From: Variovorax paradoxus B4
GTDB lineage: Bacteria > Pseudomonadota > Gammaproteobacteria > Burkholderiales > Burkholderiaceae_C
Length of the DNA: 64,000 bases
Assembly (NCBI RefSeq): GCF_000463015.1
Contig: NC_022247.1
Location: 3,968,001 to 4,032,000 of the forward strand
Direction of reading: 5' to 3'
Positions 1 to 8,056 of the stretch are shown here, piece after piece. The position numbers and the translations under genes are program-made. The notes beneath the pieces were generated by a model that worked only from the letters and a program-made list of their open reading frames with translations, was not told the origin of the DNA and searched no databases. The stretch's first letter is position 1. Each line of letters starts with the position of its first letter.

Positions 1-288
1 CACCTTGCCGCGCGCGATGAAGGCACGGCCCAGCGCAGGCGACAAGCAGTTCACCGAGAAATGCGAGGCCAGCACGCGGCCCGCCACCGTGGCGGCCGCA
101 AAGCCGCAGGCCGTGTCGAGCATGGCGCCGATCAGCCCCGCATGCAGGAAGCCGGCGTACTGGCCCATGTCTTCCTCGCGCCATTCCATGCGCAGTTCGG
201 CTTCGCCGGCAGCGGCGCGGGTGACCTCGAAGCCGGCCCAGCGGTTGAAGGCAGCGGTCTTGTTGATGGCCTGGATGGTGTCGAGCAT
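1..288 (-). CDS. PaaI-family hotdog thioesterase, partial (C-terminus beyond window)
   Basis: The first 96 codons read from an ATG at 288, behind a strong ribosome site (AGGAG, 7 bases upstream). The protein begins MLDTIQAINKTAAFNRWAGF. It carries the hotdog pattern of a hydrophobic strand, then FLHAGLIGAMLDTACGFAA at about residues 47-65, where the G-x-x-x-x-x-x-D helix normally holds the acyl-CoA thioesterase active site. Family members hydrolyse aromatic or medium-chain acyl-CoA in the cytoplasm. The substrate cannot be read from this piece. The stop lies left of base 1. Confidence 0.8.
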   Translation of the reverse strand, partial: MLDTIQAINKTAAFNRWAGFEVTRAAAGEAELRMEWREEDMGQYAGFLHAGLIGAMLDTACGFAAATVAGRVLASHFSVNCLSPALGRAFIARGKV

Positions 289-509
289 GAAAGGTCTCCT
301 TGGAGCGGAAATGCATGGGCGATGCGCACGGCCCACTTTATGAAGCGCAGCCGCTGCGCATCGTCGCGCGCGTGACCGGCGCCGGCGCCGCGGTTGCATT
401 GGCGACAGCAACGCCCGCGTTGAAAAAAATTCGCAATGCCTTGACCCCGTTGGGCGAGCCCGGCCGTATGAGTGGAGACAAGCCATCCACCCACTTCCGA
501 AGGTTCTCC

Positions 510-2135
510 ATGCAAGCACCCTCCGCCGCCTTTCTTCTCCGTGCCAGCTTCGCCGCCACCGCCTGGCTGGCGGCGAGCGCCGGCGCCCATGCGCAAGCCG
601 CAGCCGACAATTCGCGCATCACCCAGGTCAAGGTCTATCCCGGCAGCGCCACGGTGGAGCGCGTGGCGCGGGTGGCGGCCGGCAGCCGGTCGGTCACCTT
701 CGCCTGCCTGCCCGCGACTCTCGACGTGCAGAGCCTGCAGGTGTCGGCCGGCGCCTCGGTGCGCGTGGGCGAGACCTCGGTGCTCAGCGAGGCGCGCGAA
801 CTGTCGCCCCGCTGCGCCACCAGCGCGCTCGACGGCCGCATCCGCGAACTCGAAGACCAGAAGGCCGCACTGCAGGCCGAGACCGATGCGCTGGGCATGG
901 TGACGGGCTACCTGAAAGGCCTCTCGGGCGGCGCCGGCGAATCGGCCCAGGGCGCCCGCGCGCCGATGGATGCGCGCAACCTCGCCGCCATGGCCGAGGC
1001 GATGCGCCGCACCGGGCAGGACTCATTGCTCAAGCAGCACCAGATCCAGCGCAAGCAGGCCGACATCGACCGGCAGCTGAACCCGCTGCTGGCCGAACGC
1101 AAGCGCTCGCAAGGCCACGGCGCGCAGGTGATGGCCGTGACCGTGACGCTGGCCGCCAGCGCCGATGCCGACGTGAAGCTGAGCTACCAGGTCGCCGGCC
1201 CCGGCTGGACGCCCAGCTACCGCGCGCTGCTCGACACCGCCACGAGCAAGGTGCGCATCGAGCGCCAGGCGCTGGTGGCGCAGGCCACGGGCGAAGACTG
1301 GCGCGGCGTGAAGCTGGTGCTCTCTACCGGCCAGCCGCGCCGCGAAACCGCGGGCCGCATGCCCACGGCGTGGCGCATCGGCATCGAGCCGCCGCCGCGT
1401 GTTCAGGGGGGCATGGCCGCGATGATGGCGCCGGCGCCCGCCGCGCCCGCTGCATCCGCCGACCGGCGCGCCATGGCCGAGGCCACGGAGCCCCTGTTCG
1501 ACGTGAACGTGTTCGACAACAGCTTTGCCACCGAATTCGCGGTGCCCCAGGGCATCGACGTGCCCTCCAGCGGCCAGCGCGTGACGCTGGCGCTGGGCCA
1601 GCACGAGGACACGGCGAAGCTCGCCGCGCGCACCAGCCCGCGCGTGGACGCCTGCGCCTTCCTGGTGGCCGAGCTCGCGCAGCCGGCCGGCGTATGGCCG
1701 GCCGGTGCGCTGCAGCTCTATCGCGACGGCAACTTCGTCGGCAGCGGCCGGTGGAGCGCGCCGAGCGACGCCAGGCTCACGCTTTCCTTCGGCCGCGACG
1801 AACTGGTGCGCGTGCAGGCCGAGCCCGAGAGCGACAGCCAGGGCACGGGCGGTTTCGCCGGCTCGCGCGCCGAGCGCAAGGTGCAGCGCGCCTACGTGGT
1901 GGAGAACCGCCACCGCACGCCGATCGCGGTGCAGGTGCTCGAGGCCGCACCCGTCTCGGTCGACGAGCAGGTGCGCGTGGCCGCGCAGTTCTCGCCGCAG
2001 CCCGGCGAACTGGCCTGGAACAAGCAGCCCGGGCTTGCCATGTGGCGCTTCGACCTGGAGCCCGGAAAGACCGCGCGCGTCGCGGCCGACTACACCATCA
2101 GCTATCCGAAGGACGCGCGCCTGCAGGTGCGCTGA
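510..2135 (+). CDS. MuiA-like protein (DUF4139/DUF4140), exported
   Basis: A 541-residue protein. The open frame runs further upstream, but the ATG at 510 starts a clear signal peptide (MQAPSAAFLLRASFAATAWL...AHAQA) and is preferred. After the signal comes the DUF4140-type N-terminal beta domain (ITQVKVYPGSATVERVARV). A coiled coil of about 100 residues follows (RIRELEDQKAALQAE...QHQIQRKQADIDRQL), then the DUF4139 domain with LSYQVAGPGWTPSYRALLD and the conserved GEDWRGVKLVLSTGQP. These proteins are grouped as mucoidy inhibitor A family. The biochemical role is not known. It is probably periplasmic or envelope-attached. It is convergent with the Fur-family gene, 14 bases away. Confidence 0.8.
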   Translation: MQAPSAAFLLRASFAATAWLAASAGAHAQAAADNSRITQVKVYPGSATVERVARVAAGSRSVTFACLPATLDVQSLQVSAGASVRVGETSVLSEARELSPRCATSALDGRIRELEDQKAALQAETDALGMVTGYLKGLSGGAGESAQGARAPMDARNLAAMAEAMRRTGQDSLLKQHQIQRKQADIDRQLNPLLAERKRSQGHGAQVMAVTVTLAASADADVKLSYQVAGPGWTPSYRALLDTATSKVRIERQALVAQATGEDWRGVKLVLSTGQPRRETAGRMPTAWRIGIEPPPRVQGGMAAMMAPAPAAPAASADRRAMAEATEPLFDVNVFDNSFATEFAVPQGIDVPSSGQRVTLALGQHEDTAKLAARTSPRVDACAFLVAELAQPAGVWPAGALQLYRDGNFVGSGRWSAPSDARLTLSFGRDELVRVQAEPESDSQGTGGFAGSRAERKVQRAYVVENRHRTPIAVQVLEAAPVSVDEQVRVAAQFSPQPGELAWNKQPGLAMWRFDLEPGKTARVAADYTISYPKDARLQVR

Positions 2136-2149
2136 CCCGCCGCCGAGCG

Positions 2150-2599
2150 TCAGTGCGCCTTCGGCGACCGCGCCTTGCGGGCGGCACCGGCGCAGGCCGC
2201 GCACACGCCATGCAGCGTCACTTCATGGCTCTTCACCTGGAAGCCCTTGGGCACCAGGTCGGTCATGGGGCCGGGGCATGCATGCAGCATGAAGACCTGC
2301 CCGCAGCTGCCGCAGTGAAAGTAGTGATGGTGGTGGTCGGCCTCTTCGCCCCGAGGGAGCGAATGGCGGTGCGCATCGGGCTTGCATGCCACTTCGTAGC
2401 GCGCCGGCTCGCCCGGCAGCTCGACCTTGGCGATCTCGCCGTCGGCCAGCAGCATCGAGACCTGGCGGTACACGGTGGAGAGGCTGATCTCGGGCACGAT
2501 GGCGCGGGCGCGCTCGAGGATTTCCGGCGCGGTCAGCACCAGACCGGTGTCGCTGAAGGCGGAGAAGACCGCGTTGCGTTGGCGCGTGAGGCGTTGCAT
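2150..2599 (-). CDS. Fur-family metalloregulator
   Basis: A 149-residue Fur-superfamily repressor. The N-terminal winged helix includes the recognition helix SLSTVYRQVSML (39-50). The C-terminal half carries a His-rich DHHHHYFHCGSCG segment (88-100) and a second CxxC (Cys133/Cys136), so the structural zinc site is CxxC...CxxC. The His run could supply the sensory metal site. Whether it senses iron, zinc, peroxide or manganese cannot be decided from sequence; a better Zur candidate is at 10913. It lies 35 bases downstream of the permuted GTPase gene on the same strand, so the two may be co-transcribed. Confidence 0.85.
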   Translation of the reverse strand: MQRLTRQRNAVFSAFSDTGLVLTAPEILERARAIVPEISLSTVYRQVSMLLADGEIAKVELPGEPARYEVACKPDAHRHSLPRGEEADHHHHYFHCGSCGQVFMLHACPGPMTDLVPKGFQVKSHEVTLHGVCAACAGAARKARSPKAH

Positions 2600-2634
2600 G
2601 TTTCGATGATAGTGGGCGAGCGGCCTCCGGCGGG

Positions 2635-3606
2635 TCAGTCCGGCCGTGGCCCTTCGCCCTCGGCGGACTCGGCGGCCGGCTTGCGCTTCTTTCCGCGTGC
2701 CGCCTTCTTTGCCGCACGCTCCGCATCGGCGCGCAGCCCCTCGGCGAGCCACCCTGCAAACTCCTCGGGCGTCTCGAGCGTGACGCGCCCGAGGTTGCCC
2801 GCGCGGAACTCGTGCATCACGATCTCGGCCGCCTTCTGCAGGTTGACGCGGCCCTTCCCCAGCAGCGCGCCGCGCTTGCGGCCGATGGCGTCGAGCACTT
2901 CCTCGTCCTTCATGGCGGCGATGGCCGCGGCGTCGTGCTCGGCCAGCTTGAAGCGCTCGGTGATGCCCGCCGCGTAGTGCGTCTTCAGGTAGTTGAGCAG
3001 CTCCAGCGCCACTTCTTCTTCGTCGAAGGCGTTGCGCCCCACGGCGCCGCTGGCCGCCAGGTTGTAGCCACTCTTGGGCACCAGGATGCGCGGCCACAGC
3101 ATGCCGGGCGTGTCCCACAGGTAGAAGTCGTCGGCCAGCGTGATGCGCTGCTCCAGCTTGGTGATGCCGGCCTCGTCGCCGGTCTTGGCCTTGCGGCTGC
3201 CGGTGAGCGTGTTGATGAGCGTCGACTTGCCGACATTCGGAATGCCGCAGATCAGCACGCGCATCGGCTTGGCCATGCCGCCGCGGTTGGGCGAAAGCTC
3301 GTGGCAGGCGCGCACGATGGCCTGCGCGGGCGTGGTCAGGCTCGCGTCGAGCGCAATGGCGCGCGTGGCCGGCAGCGCGTTGTAGTGCGCAAGCCAGAGC
3401 GCAGTGCGCGCCGGGTCGGCCAGGTCCTGCTTGTTGAGCACCTTGAGCGTGGGCCGGCCAGCCGTGAGTTCGGCCAGCATCGGGTTGGCACTGGAGCCCG
3501 GCAGGCGCGCGTCGAGCAGTTCGATGACCACGTCGATGTCCTTCACCCGCTCGGTGATGGCCTTCTGGGTCGTGTACATGTGCCCGGGGAACCACTGGAT
3601 CGCCAT
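2635..3606 (-). CDS. Circularly permuted ribosome-biogenesis GTPase (RbgA/YlqF type)
   Basis: A 323-residue GTPase with its motifs in permuted order. G4 NKQD (58-61) precedes the P-loop GIPNVGKS (121-128), a G2 Thr in GITKLEQ, and G3 DTPG (165-168). This order and the N-terminal QWFPGHM signature identify the YlqF/RbgA/MTG1 group, which acts in late large-subunit ribosome assembly. The C-terminus is a Lys/Arg-rich tail (AAKKAARGKKRK) likely to touch rRNA. The ATG at 3606 is chosen because MAIQWFPGHM is the family start; the open frame upstream has no matching sequence. It is probably transcribed ahead of the Fur-family gene. Confidence 0.88.
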   Translation of the reverse strand: MAIQWFPGHMYTTQKAITERVKDIDVVIELLDARLPGSSANPMLAELTAGRPTLKVLNKQDLADPARTALWLAHYNALPATRAIALDASLTTPAQAIVRACHELSPNRGGMAKPMRVLICGIPNVGKSTLINTLTGSRKAKTGDEAGITKLEQRITLADDFYLWDTPGMLWPRILVPKSGYNLAASGAVGRNAFDEEEVALELLNYLKTHYAAGITERFKLAEHDAAAIAAMKDEEVLDAIGRKRGALLGKGRVNLQKAAEIVMHEFRAGNLGRVTLETPEEFAGWLAEGLRADAERAAKKAARGKKRKPAAESAEGEGPRPD

Positions 3607-3813
3607 CGATGGATGTTCTTTCTTTCGCTCTGTGGGGGAAGGTGCTGGCCTGAAGGGCCGGGTGCGCATTGTGGACCGCGATGTGCGCCAAATCACGCCG
3701 CTACGCTTTCCATAGCTGCACAGGTCCATTTTGCCTGTGCCTGGGCGCACCGCGCCCTCTAGAATCCGCGCGCTGCATCCGCAGCCAATTTCAATAAATA
3801 CCGAGGGAAATCC

Positions 3814-4413
3814 ATGTTCAAGCGCCTTGCCGCTGCCGCCCTGCTGGCAGCCACCGTCGTTCCCGCGACCGTCGTCCACGCCCAGCGTCCCTCGCCGCCG
3901 CCGGGCCCGCTGCTCAGCGGCTACCTGTGCTGCAACATGCGTACCTACGGCAACTCGATCAGCGACATCAACTACGACGAGCAAGGCACCAGCATCGTGG
4001 CCGTGGGCACGCCGGCGCGCATCACGGGCTACGACTTCCGCTGGTTCAACCTCGATCTCGCGGGCAAGCCCCAGCGCATCAAGAACGACTACAGCCGCAA
4101 CATCGCCCTGATCGACTTCGCGCAGCGCTATGTGGTGACCGAAGACCCGAAGCAGAAGATGGCGGCCTTCCCACCCGCCGTGCGCGACGCCATCGTCGCC
4201 GGAAAGGTGGCGCCCGGCATGACGCGCGAACAGGTGCTGATGGCCATCGGCTACCCGGTGGCCAGCGAGAACCCCAGCCTCGATGCGCCCACCTGGCGCT
4301 ACTGGCGCGACAGCTGGTCGGAGTACCAGGTGAGCTTCGACGGGAAGGGCCTGGTCAAGACCGTGGTGGGCGACCCGGTGGCGCTCAGCCGCGTGCTCGC
4401 ACCAACACCTTAG
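3814..4413 (+). CDS. Secreted SmpA/OmlA (BamE)-like domain protein
   Basis: A 199-residue exported protein with a Sec signal peptide (MFKRLAAAALLAATVVPATVVHAQ). The C-terminal part, VAPGMTREQVLMAIGYPVASENPSLDAPTWRYWRD, has the G-M-T-x-x-Q-V...G-x-P pattern of the BamE/SmpA/OmlA fold used in envelope assembly proteins. There is no lipobox cysteine, so it is likely soluble in the periplasm. A CCNM pair near residue 34 of the precursor could be disulfide-bonded. The ribosome site GAGGGAAA lies just upstream. A TAGAAT hexamer at 3760-3765 is a plausible -10. The exact function is unknown. Confidence 0.65.
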   Translation: MFKRLAAAALLAATVVPATVVHAQRPSPPPGPLLSGYLCCNMRTYGNSISDINYDEQGTSIVAVGTPARITGYDFRWFNLDLAGKPQRIKNDYSRNIALIDFAQRYVVTEDPKQKMAAFPPAVRDAIVAGKVAPGMTREQVLMAIGYPVASENPSLDAPTWRYWRDSWSEYQVSFDGKGLVKTVVGDPVALSRVLAPTP

Positions 4414-4568
4414 TTCGCCTCGGCACACATCCCGGCGCGACGCGCGCAATTCCCTGGCGGTTTTTGCATCGCGGGGGGCGGTTCCACCGCTTATCGCCCC
4501 TATCATTTGACCGAGTGCGGCGCATGGACGCGTCGGTCGAAGCTAAACTTTTTGATGGAGTTACCGCG

Positions 4569-4997
4569 ATGAAACCCGTCTCCGAACTGCTCAAGCGCCA
4601 CGATTCCGCGGCCTGGCGCACCTCGCCCGACACCAGCGTGTTCGATGCGCTGGCCACCCTGGCGCGCTTCGAGGTCGGCGCGCTGATGGTGATGGAGGGC
4701 GACAGGCTGGTGGGCTTCCTGTCCGAGCGCGACTACACCCGCAAGGTGGCGCTGCAGGGCAAGAACTCCAAGGAGATGAAGGTCTCCGAGATCATGACGC
4801 CCGACGTGATGACCGTCACCCCGCAGACCCGCACGCGCGCCTGCATGGCGCTGATGAGCCAGCGCAAGTTCCGCCACCTGCCGGTGGTCGACGGCAGCAA
4901 GGTGGTGGGAATGATCTCCATCCAGGACCTGATGGACGACATCATTGCCGACCATGAGGAAACCATCGCGCAGCTCACGACCTATATCCAGAGTTGA
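4569..4997 (+). CDS. CBS-domain pair protein
   Basis: A 142-residue protein made of two CBS domains and little else. The first is around residues 10-65 (VFDALATLARFEVGALMVMEGDRLVGFLSERDYTRKV) and the second around 75-135 (VSEIMTPDVMTVTPQ...FRHLPVVDGSKVVGMISIQDLMDDII). Stand-alone CBS pairs bind adenine nucleotides and act as energy or ligand sensors for partner proteins, but no partner is encoded nearby. The ATG at 4569 has GGAG 9 bases upstream; the longer upstream frame belongs to a shadow reading of the preceding gene. It is probably transcribed alone. Confidence 0.85.
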   Translation: MKPVSELLKRHDSAAWRTSPDTSVFDALATLARFEVGALMVMEGDRLVGFLSERDYTRKVALQGKNSKEMKVSEIMTPDVMTVTPQTRTRACMALMSQRKFRHLPVVDGSKVVGMISIQDLMDDIIADHEETIAQLTTYIQS

Positions 4998-5092
4998 CCC
5001 CGCCTGCCCGAAGGTGGGGAACATGCCTACGCGCATCGGGGTCGTTTAGGGCGCACAGTAGGGGCTCGTTCATCCATCACCAGGGACAAGGC

Positions 5093-5452
5093 ATGCAGAT
5101 TCAGGTCAACACGAGCAACGGTGTCAACAACAGGGACGCGCTGGAGCGCTGGGCCGATGCGGAAATCAAGCAGCAACTGAACCGTTTCGTCGACGACGTC
5201 ACCCGCGTCGAAGTGCATCTGAGCGACGAGAACCACGACAAGGCCGGTGCCGGAGACAAGTGCTGCGTGATGGAAGCACGCCTTGCCCACCATCAGCCGC
5301 TGGCCGTCACCCAGCACGCCACCAGCCTCGACGAGGCCTTTCGCGGCGCGGCCGACAAGCTCAAGCGCCTGCTCGACAACACACTGGGCCGGCTGAACAA
5401 CCACCGCGACCGCGATTCGATCCGCAAGGACACAGGCTTCATCGCGGAATAG
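5093..5452 (+). CDS. Ribosome hibernation factor-like protein (HPF/RaiA fold)
   Basis: A 119-residue protein of the sigma-54 modulation/S30AE family. It begins MQIQVNTSNGVNNRDALERW and keeps the beta-alpha-beta-beta-beta-alpha order with VTRVEVHLSDENHDK and CVMEARLAHHQPLAVTQHATSLDEAFRGAADKLKRLLD. Classical short HPF proteins are about 95-105 residues; this one carries a short charged tail (NNHRDRDSIRKDTGFIAE) and lacks the long-HPF dimerisation domain. It probably binds ribosomes under stress. The start has AGGGACAAGGC just upstream. The 95 bases between the CBS gene and this gene contain a 7-base inverted repeat (4996-5002/5037-5043). Confidence 0.8.
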   Translation: MQIQVNTSNGVNNRDALERWADAEIKQQLNRFVDDVTRVEVHLSDENHDKAGAGDKCCVMEARLAHHQPLAVTQHATSLDEAFRGAADKLKRLLDNTLGRLNNHRDRDSIRKDTGFIAE

Positions 5453-5475
5453 CCTGGCGCGGGCTTGGCGATCGG

Positions 5476-5928
5476 CTACCGCGCTTTTCGCCTGGGCGGC
5501 GGGATGCGGGGGGCTTCGGCGGGCAGCAGGGGTGGCCTGTGGCCGCTCTCCATCCAGTCGTCGTAGAAATCGATCTTGCGCTCGACCAGCGACAGCGCCT
5601 GTTTCCATTCCGCGATGGTCTCGGTCACGCGCGCGCGGTGCGCGGCAAGCAGGTCGCGGCGCTGGCGCAGCGTGGTCTTGCCCTGCAACGCGAGCGCGGT
5701 GTATTCGCGCATCTCGGCAATCGACATGCCGGTGCGGCGCAGCCGGTCCATCAGGTCGAGCCAGCCGACATGCAGCTCGCCGTACAGGCGCCGTCCGCCT
5801 TCGTCGCGCACGACGCCCGGCACGAGGCCCTGCGTTTCGTACCAGCGGATGGCGTGCACGGTGCGGCCGGTGCGCTGGGCCAGCTCGCCGATGTGGAACG
5901 GCGTGCCGTTGTCAGCCGGCATGGGCAT
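5476..5928 (-). CDS. MerR-family transcriptional regulator
   Basis: A 150-residue regulator. The N-terminal MerR helix-turn-helix and wing are clear (FHIGELAQRTGRTVHAIRWYETQGLVPGVVRDEGGRRLYG, about 11-50). They are followed by the dimerisation helix ARVTETIAEWKQALSLVERKIDFYDDWM. No metal-binding cysteines are present, so it is not a metal or redox MerR of the SoxR/CueR kind. The start overlaps the end of the upstream SnoaL-like gene by 17 bases, which argues for translation coupling. A second ATG two codons in is equally possible. It may regulate the SDR/SnoaL genes upstream of it. Confidence 0.85.
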   Translation of the reverse strand: MPMPADNGTPFHIGELAQRTGRTVHAIRWYETQGLVPGVVRDEGGRRLYGELHVGWLDLMDRLRRTGMSIAEMREYTALALQGKTTLRQRRDLLAAHRARVTETIAEWKQALSLVERKIDFYDDWMESGHRPPLLPAEAPRIPPPRRKAR

Positions 5929-6349
5929 GGAGATGGCCTGGAGCCGGCGGCGCCTCGAGCGCCTGCTGGACCAGTGCGGTGTCGAAGTACTCGGTCAGCT
6001 CTTTCACCTTGCCTCCTTCGATGCGATAGATGTAGCAGTAGCGGTTGTTGTAGCGCTTACCGGCCCGGGTGGGCACGTCGCCGCTGAACAGCACCACCAC
6101 CCGGTCGCCCTCGGCAATGATGCGCTCCGTCTTGCTCACGTACGGCCCGGCAAACTGCGCGAACAGCGGCTTGATCAGCTCTTCGCGGATGGCGGCCTTG
6201 CCCGCGTAGGTGCGCGACCACGGCGTACTGCCTTCCAGCGTCCAGCTGGCGTCGTCGGCCAGGCTGTCGATGAAGAACTGGCCGTTGCCCTTGTCCAGCT
6301 CGGAATGAATGCGCTGCACCAGCGCCCTGCTGTCGTCTGTCGTGTCCAT
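5912..6349 (-). CDS. SnoaL-like / NTF2-fold protein
   Basis: A 145-residue protein beginning MDTTDDSRALVQRIHSELDKGNGQFFIDSLADDASWTLEGSTPWSRTYAGKAAIREELIKPLFAQF. It ends in NNRYCYIYRIEGGKVKELTEYFDTALVQQALE. This is the conserved SnoaL/ketosteroid-isomerase-like layout, a cone-shaped alpha+beta barrel that binds small hydrophobic molecules. Some members are isomerases or cyclases, many have no known reaction. The start has GGAAAGCAGCC upstream. The downstream MerR gene overlaps its last 17 bases. A role with the preceding SDR gene is likely but unproven. Confidence 0.75.
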   Translation of the reverse strand: MDTTDDSRALVQRIHSELDKGNGQFFIDSLADDASWTLEGSTPWSRTYAGKAAIREELIKPLFAQFAGPYVSKTERIIAEGDRVVVLFSGDVPTRAGKRYNNRYCYIYRIEGGKVKELTEYFDTALVQQALEAPPAPGHLHAHAG

Positions 6350-6462
6350 GGCTGCTTTCCTCGAATGGATGAATGAATGAACCGGAAGCCCCGGTGAATC
6401 CATTGGAAATGCTCGAGTGCACTCGAGGTCAAGCGGCCACGGACGAGGCTGGCGATGGTCAG

Positions 6463-7386
6463 TCAGCCTTTGCTGGCGTTCGCCATCGCCTTGCCGACCT
6501 CGTTGCTGCCCTGCGCCGAACCGCTCTGCGGCACGATCTCGCCCTCGCGCGAGGTCACTTCGGCGAGCCGCGCGGCCAGTTGCTCCGGCGTGTCCGCGCC
6601 GATGCCGAGCCAGGCGCCCTGCGTCAGGGTGATGTGCGCGGCCTCGAAGGTGCCGGCACCCGCGCAAAGAATGGTGCGGTTCGGCGCGTCCGCGGCGGCC
6701 AGCACCAGCATGGCGGGCACCACGGCTTCGGGCTTGAGCGCGTCGAGCACTTCCTGCGGCATCAGGCCCTCGGTCATCCGGGTGGCTGCCGTCGGTGCCA
6801 GGCAATTGACGCGGATGTCGTTCTTCGCGCCTTCGATGCTCAGCGTCTGCATGAGCCCCACCAGCGCGAGCTTGGCCGCGCCGTAGTTGCTCTGGCCGAA
6901 GTTGCCGTAGAGGCCGGAGGACGAGGTGGTCATGACGATGCGGCCGTACTTCTGCTCGTTCATGAGCGCCCAGACGGCCTTGGTGCAGTTCACCGCGCCC
7001 ATCAGGTGCACGTCGACCACCAGCTGGAAATCGGCGAGTTCCATCTTGGCAAAACTCTTGTCGCGCAGGATGCCGGCGTTGTTGACCAGGATGTCGACCC
7101 GGCCCCAGGCATCGACCGCCTGCTTCACCATGGCCTGCACCGCCTCGAAATCGGTGACCGAGGCGCCGTTGGCCATGGCCTCGCCGCCCGCGGCCTCGAT
7201 TTCGTCCACCACGGCCTGCGCCGCGCTCACCGATGCGCCGGAACCGTCGCGGGCGCCACCCAGGTCGTTGACCACCACCTTGGCGCCGCGCGCCGCCAGG
7301 GCCAGCGCATGCTGGCGGCCCAGGCCGCCGCCCGCGCCGGTCACGATGGCCACTCGGCCCTTGAAGTCGATGATGCTGTTGCTCAT
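6463..7386 (-). CDS. SDR-family oxidoreductase, MFE-2-like (3-hydroxyacyl-CoA dehydrogenase type)
   Basis: A 307-residue short-chain dehydrogenase. The Rossmann motif TGAGGGLG is at about residues 16-23, NNAG at about 105-108 and the catalytic YxxxK in QSNYGAAKLALVG. A conserved NDLGG after the second strand, with the following insertion, is the pattern of the (R)-3-hydroxyacyl-CoA dehydrogenase domain of multifunctional enzyme 2. It is longer than a typical 250-residue SDR because of a C-terminal extension (EAAHITLTQGAWLGIGADTPEQLAARLAEV). The likely reaction is NAD-dependent oxidation of a hydroxyacyl-CoA or related compound. It heads the run with the SnoaL-like and MerR genes. Confidence 0.8.
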   Translation of the reverse strand: MSNSIIDFKGRVAIVTGAGGGLGRQHALALAARGAKVVVNDLGGARDGSGASVSAAQAVVDEIEAAGGEAMANGASVTDFEAVQAMVKQAVDAWGRVDILVNNAGILRDKSFAKMELADFQLVVDVHLMGAVNCTKAVWALMNEQKYGRIVMTTSSSGLYGNFGQSNYGAAKLALVGLMQTLSIEGAKNDIRVNCLAPTAATRMTEGLMPQEVLDALKPEAVVPAMLVLAAADAPNRTILCAGAGTFEAAHITLTQGAWLGIGADTPEQLAARLAEVTSREGEIVPQSGSAQGSNEVGKAMANASKG

Positions 7387-7498
7387 GTGCTGGTCTCGCT
7401 GCTTTCCTTGGGGGTTGGGGTGTACCGATGGCCGCCACGGCGGCCGCGTGGCGTTTTACCCCAGAAAAGCGCGCCGGCAGGGTCGCCCCGACGCAAGC

Positions 7499-7879
7499 TC
7501 AGTCACGCGCGTGACGCAGCGTTTCGCAGTAGGCCACCAGCTGGTCGAGCTCGGCCGACTTGTCGAAGAAGGCATCGGCGCCCAGTTGCGCGGAGCGTCG
7601 GCGCATGTCGGACGTGGCGTAGTTGCTCAGCACCACGACCTTCTGTTTTGCCGCGCGGTTGCGGCAGGCCCTGAGCACGCCCAGGCCGTTGCCGCGCTCC
7701 AGGAAAAGATCGACGATGGTCAGGTCCCAGTCGTTGCGGTGATGGTCCAGCCAATGCACGGCCTCCTCCTCGCTGCTGGCGCAGGCCACCACGTCCGCGT
7801 CGGCGACGTCGTGCAGGAAGCCGACGAGGTTTTCGCGAATGAGGGCGCTGTCCTCGACAAGATAGGCCTTGAAAGTCAT
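7499..7879 (-). CDS. Single-domain response regulator (receiver only)
   Basis: A 126-residue CheY-like protein that is only a receiver domain. It has the acidic pair Glu9/Asp10, the phosphoacceptor Asp57 in LTIVDLFLERG, a Ser in VVVLSNYAT, and the conserved Lys in FFDKSAEL. There is no output domain and no histidine kinase in the neighbourhood. Its partner must be encoded elsewhere, and the output is probably protein-protein contact. The GGAG ribosome site lies inside the 3' arm of a perfect 8-bp hairpin (7888-7911), which could limit translation. Confidence 0.88.
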   Translation of the reverse strand: MTFKAYLVEDSALIRENLVGFLHDVADADVVACASSEEEAVHWLDHHRNDWDLTIVDLFLERGNGLGVLRACRNRAAKQKVVVLSNYATSDMRRRSAQLGADAFFDKSAELDQLVAYCETLRHARD

Positions 7880-7887
7880 GCCGGAAT

Positions 7888-7911
7888 CTCCGGCCAGACC
7901 ACGGGCCGGAG
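7888..7911 (-). promoter_or_regulatory. Hairpin enclosing the ribosome site of the receiver gene
   Basis: On the minus strand, CTCCGGCC and GGCCGGAG form a perfect 8-bp stem with the 8-base loop CGTGGTCT. The GGAG at the end of the 3' arm is the only Shine-Dalgarno candidate, 8 bases before the ATG at 7879. If it forms in the message, ribosome access would be reduced. An 8-bp inverted repeat can arise by chance in GC-rich DNA, so the position is the main argument. Confidence 0.45.
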
Positions 7912-8056
7912 TGGACTGAAGCTTGCGGAATGCATACCGTCCATGGTCGCCACGGCAACTGCGCCCACGGTGAGCCATGCAGGCCAATGCCTGTAGGCCA
8001 TCGCCCCCCGCGCCTGTCGTCAGGCGGGCAGCGTGACAGTGGGAAGCGGCGGACAG

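Noticed and set aside
8009..8030. Hairpin CGCCTG-TCGT-CAGGCG downstream of gshA as a terminator
   Set aside because: The stem is only 6 bp with no T-run. It could exist but does not reach the level of the rhlE terminator.
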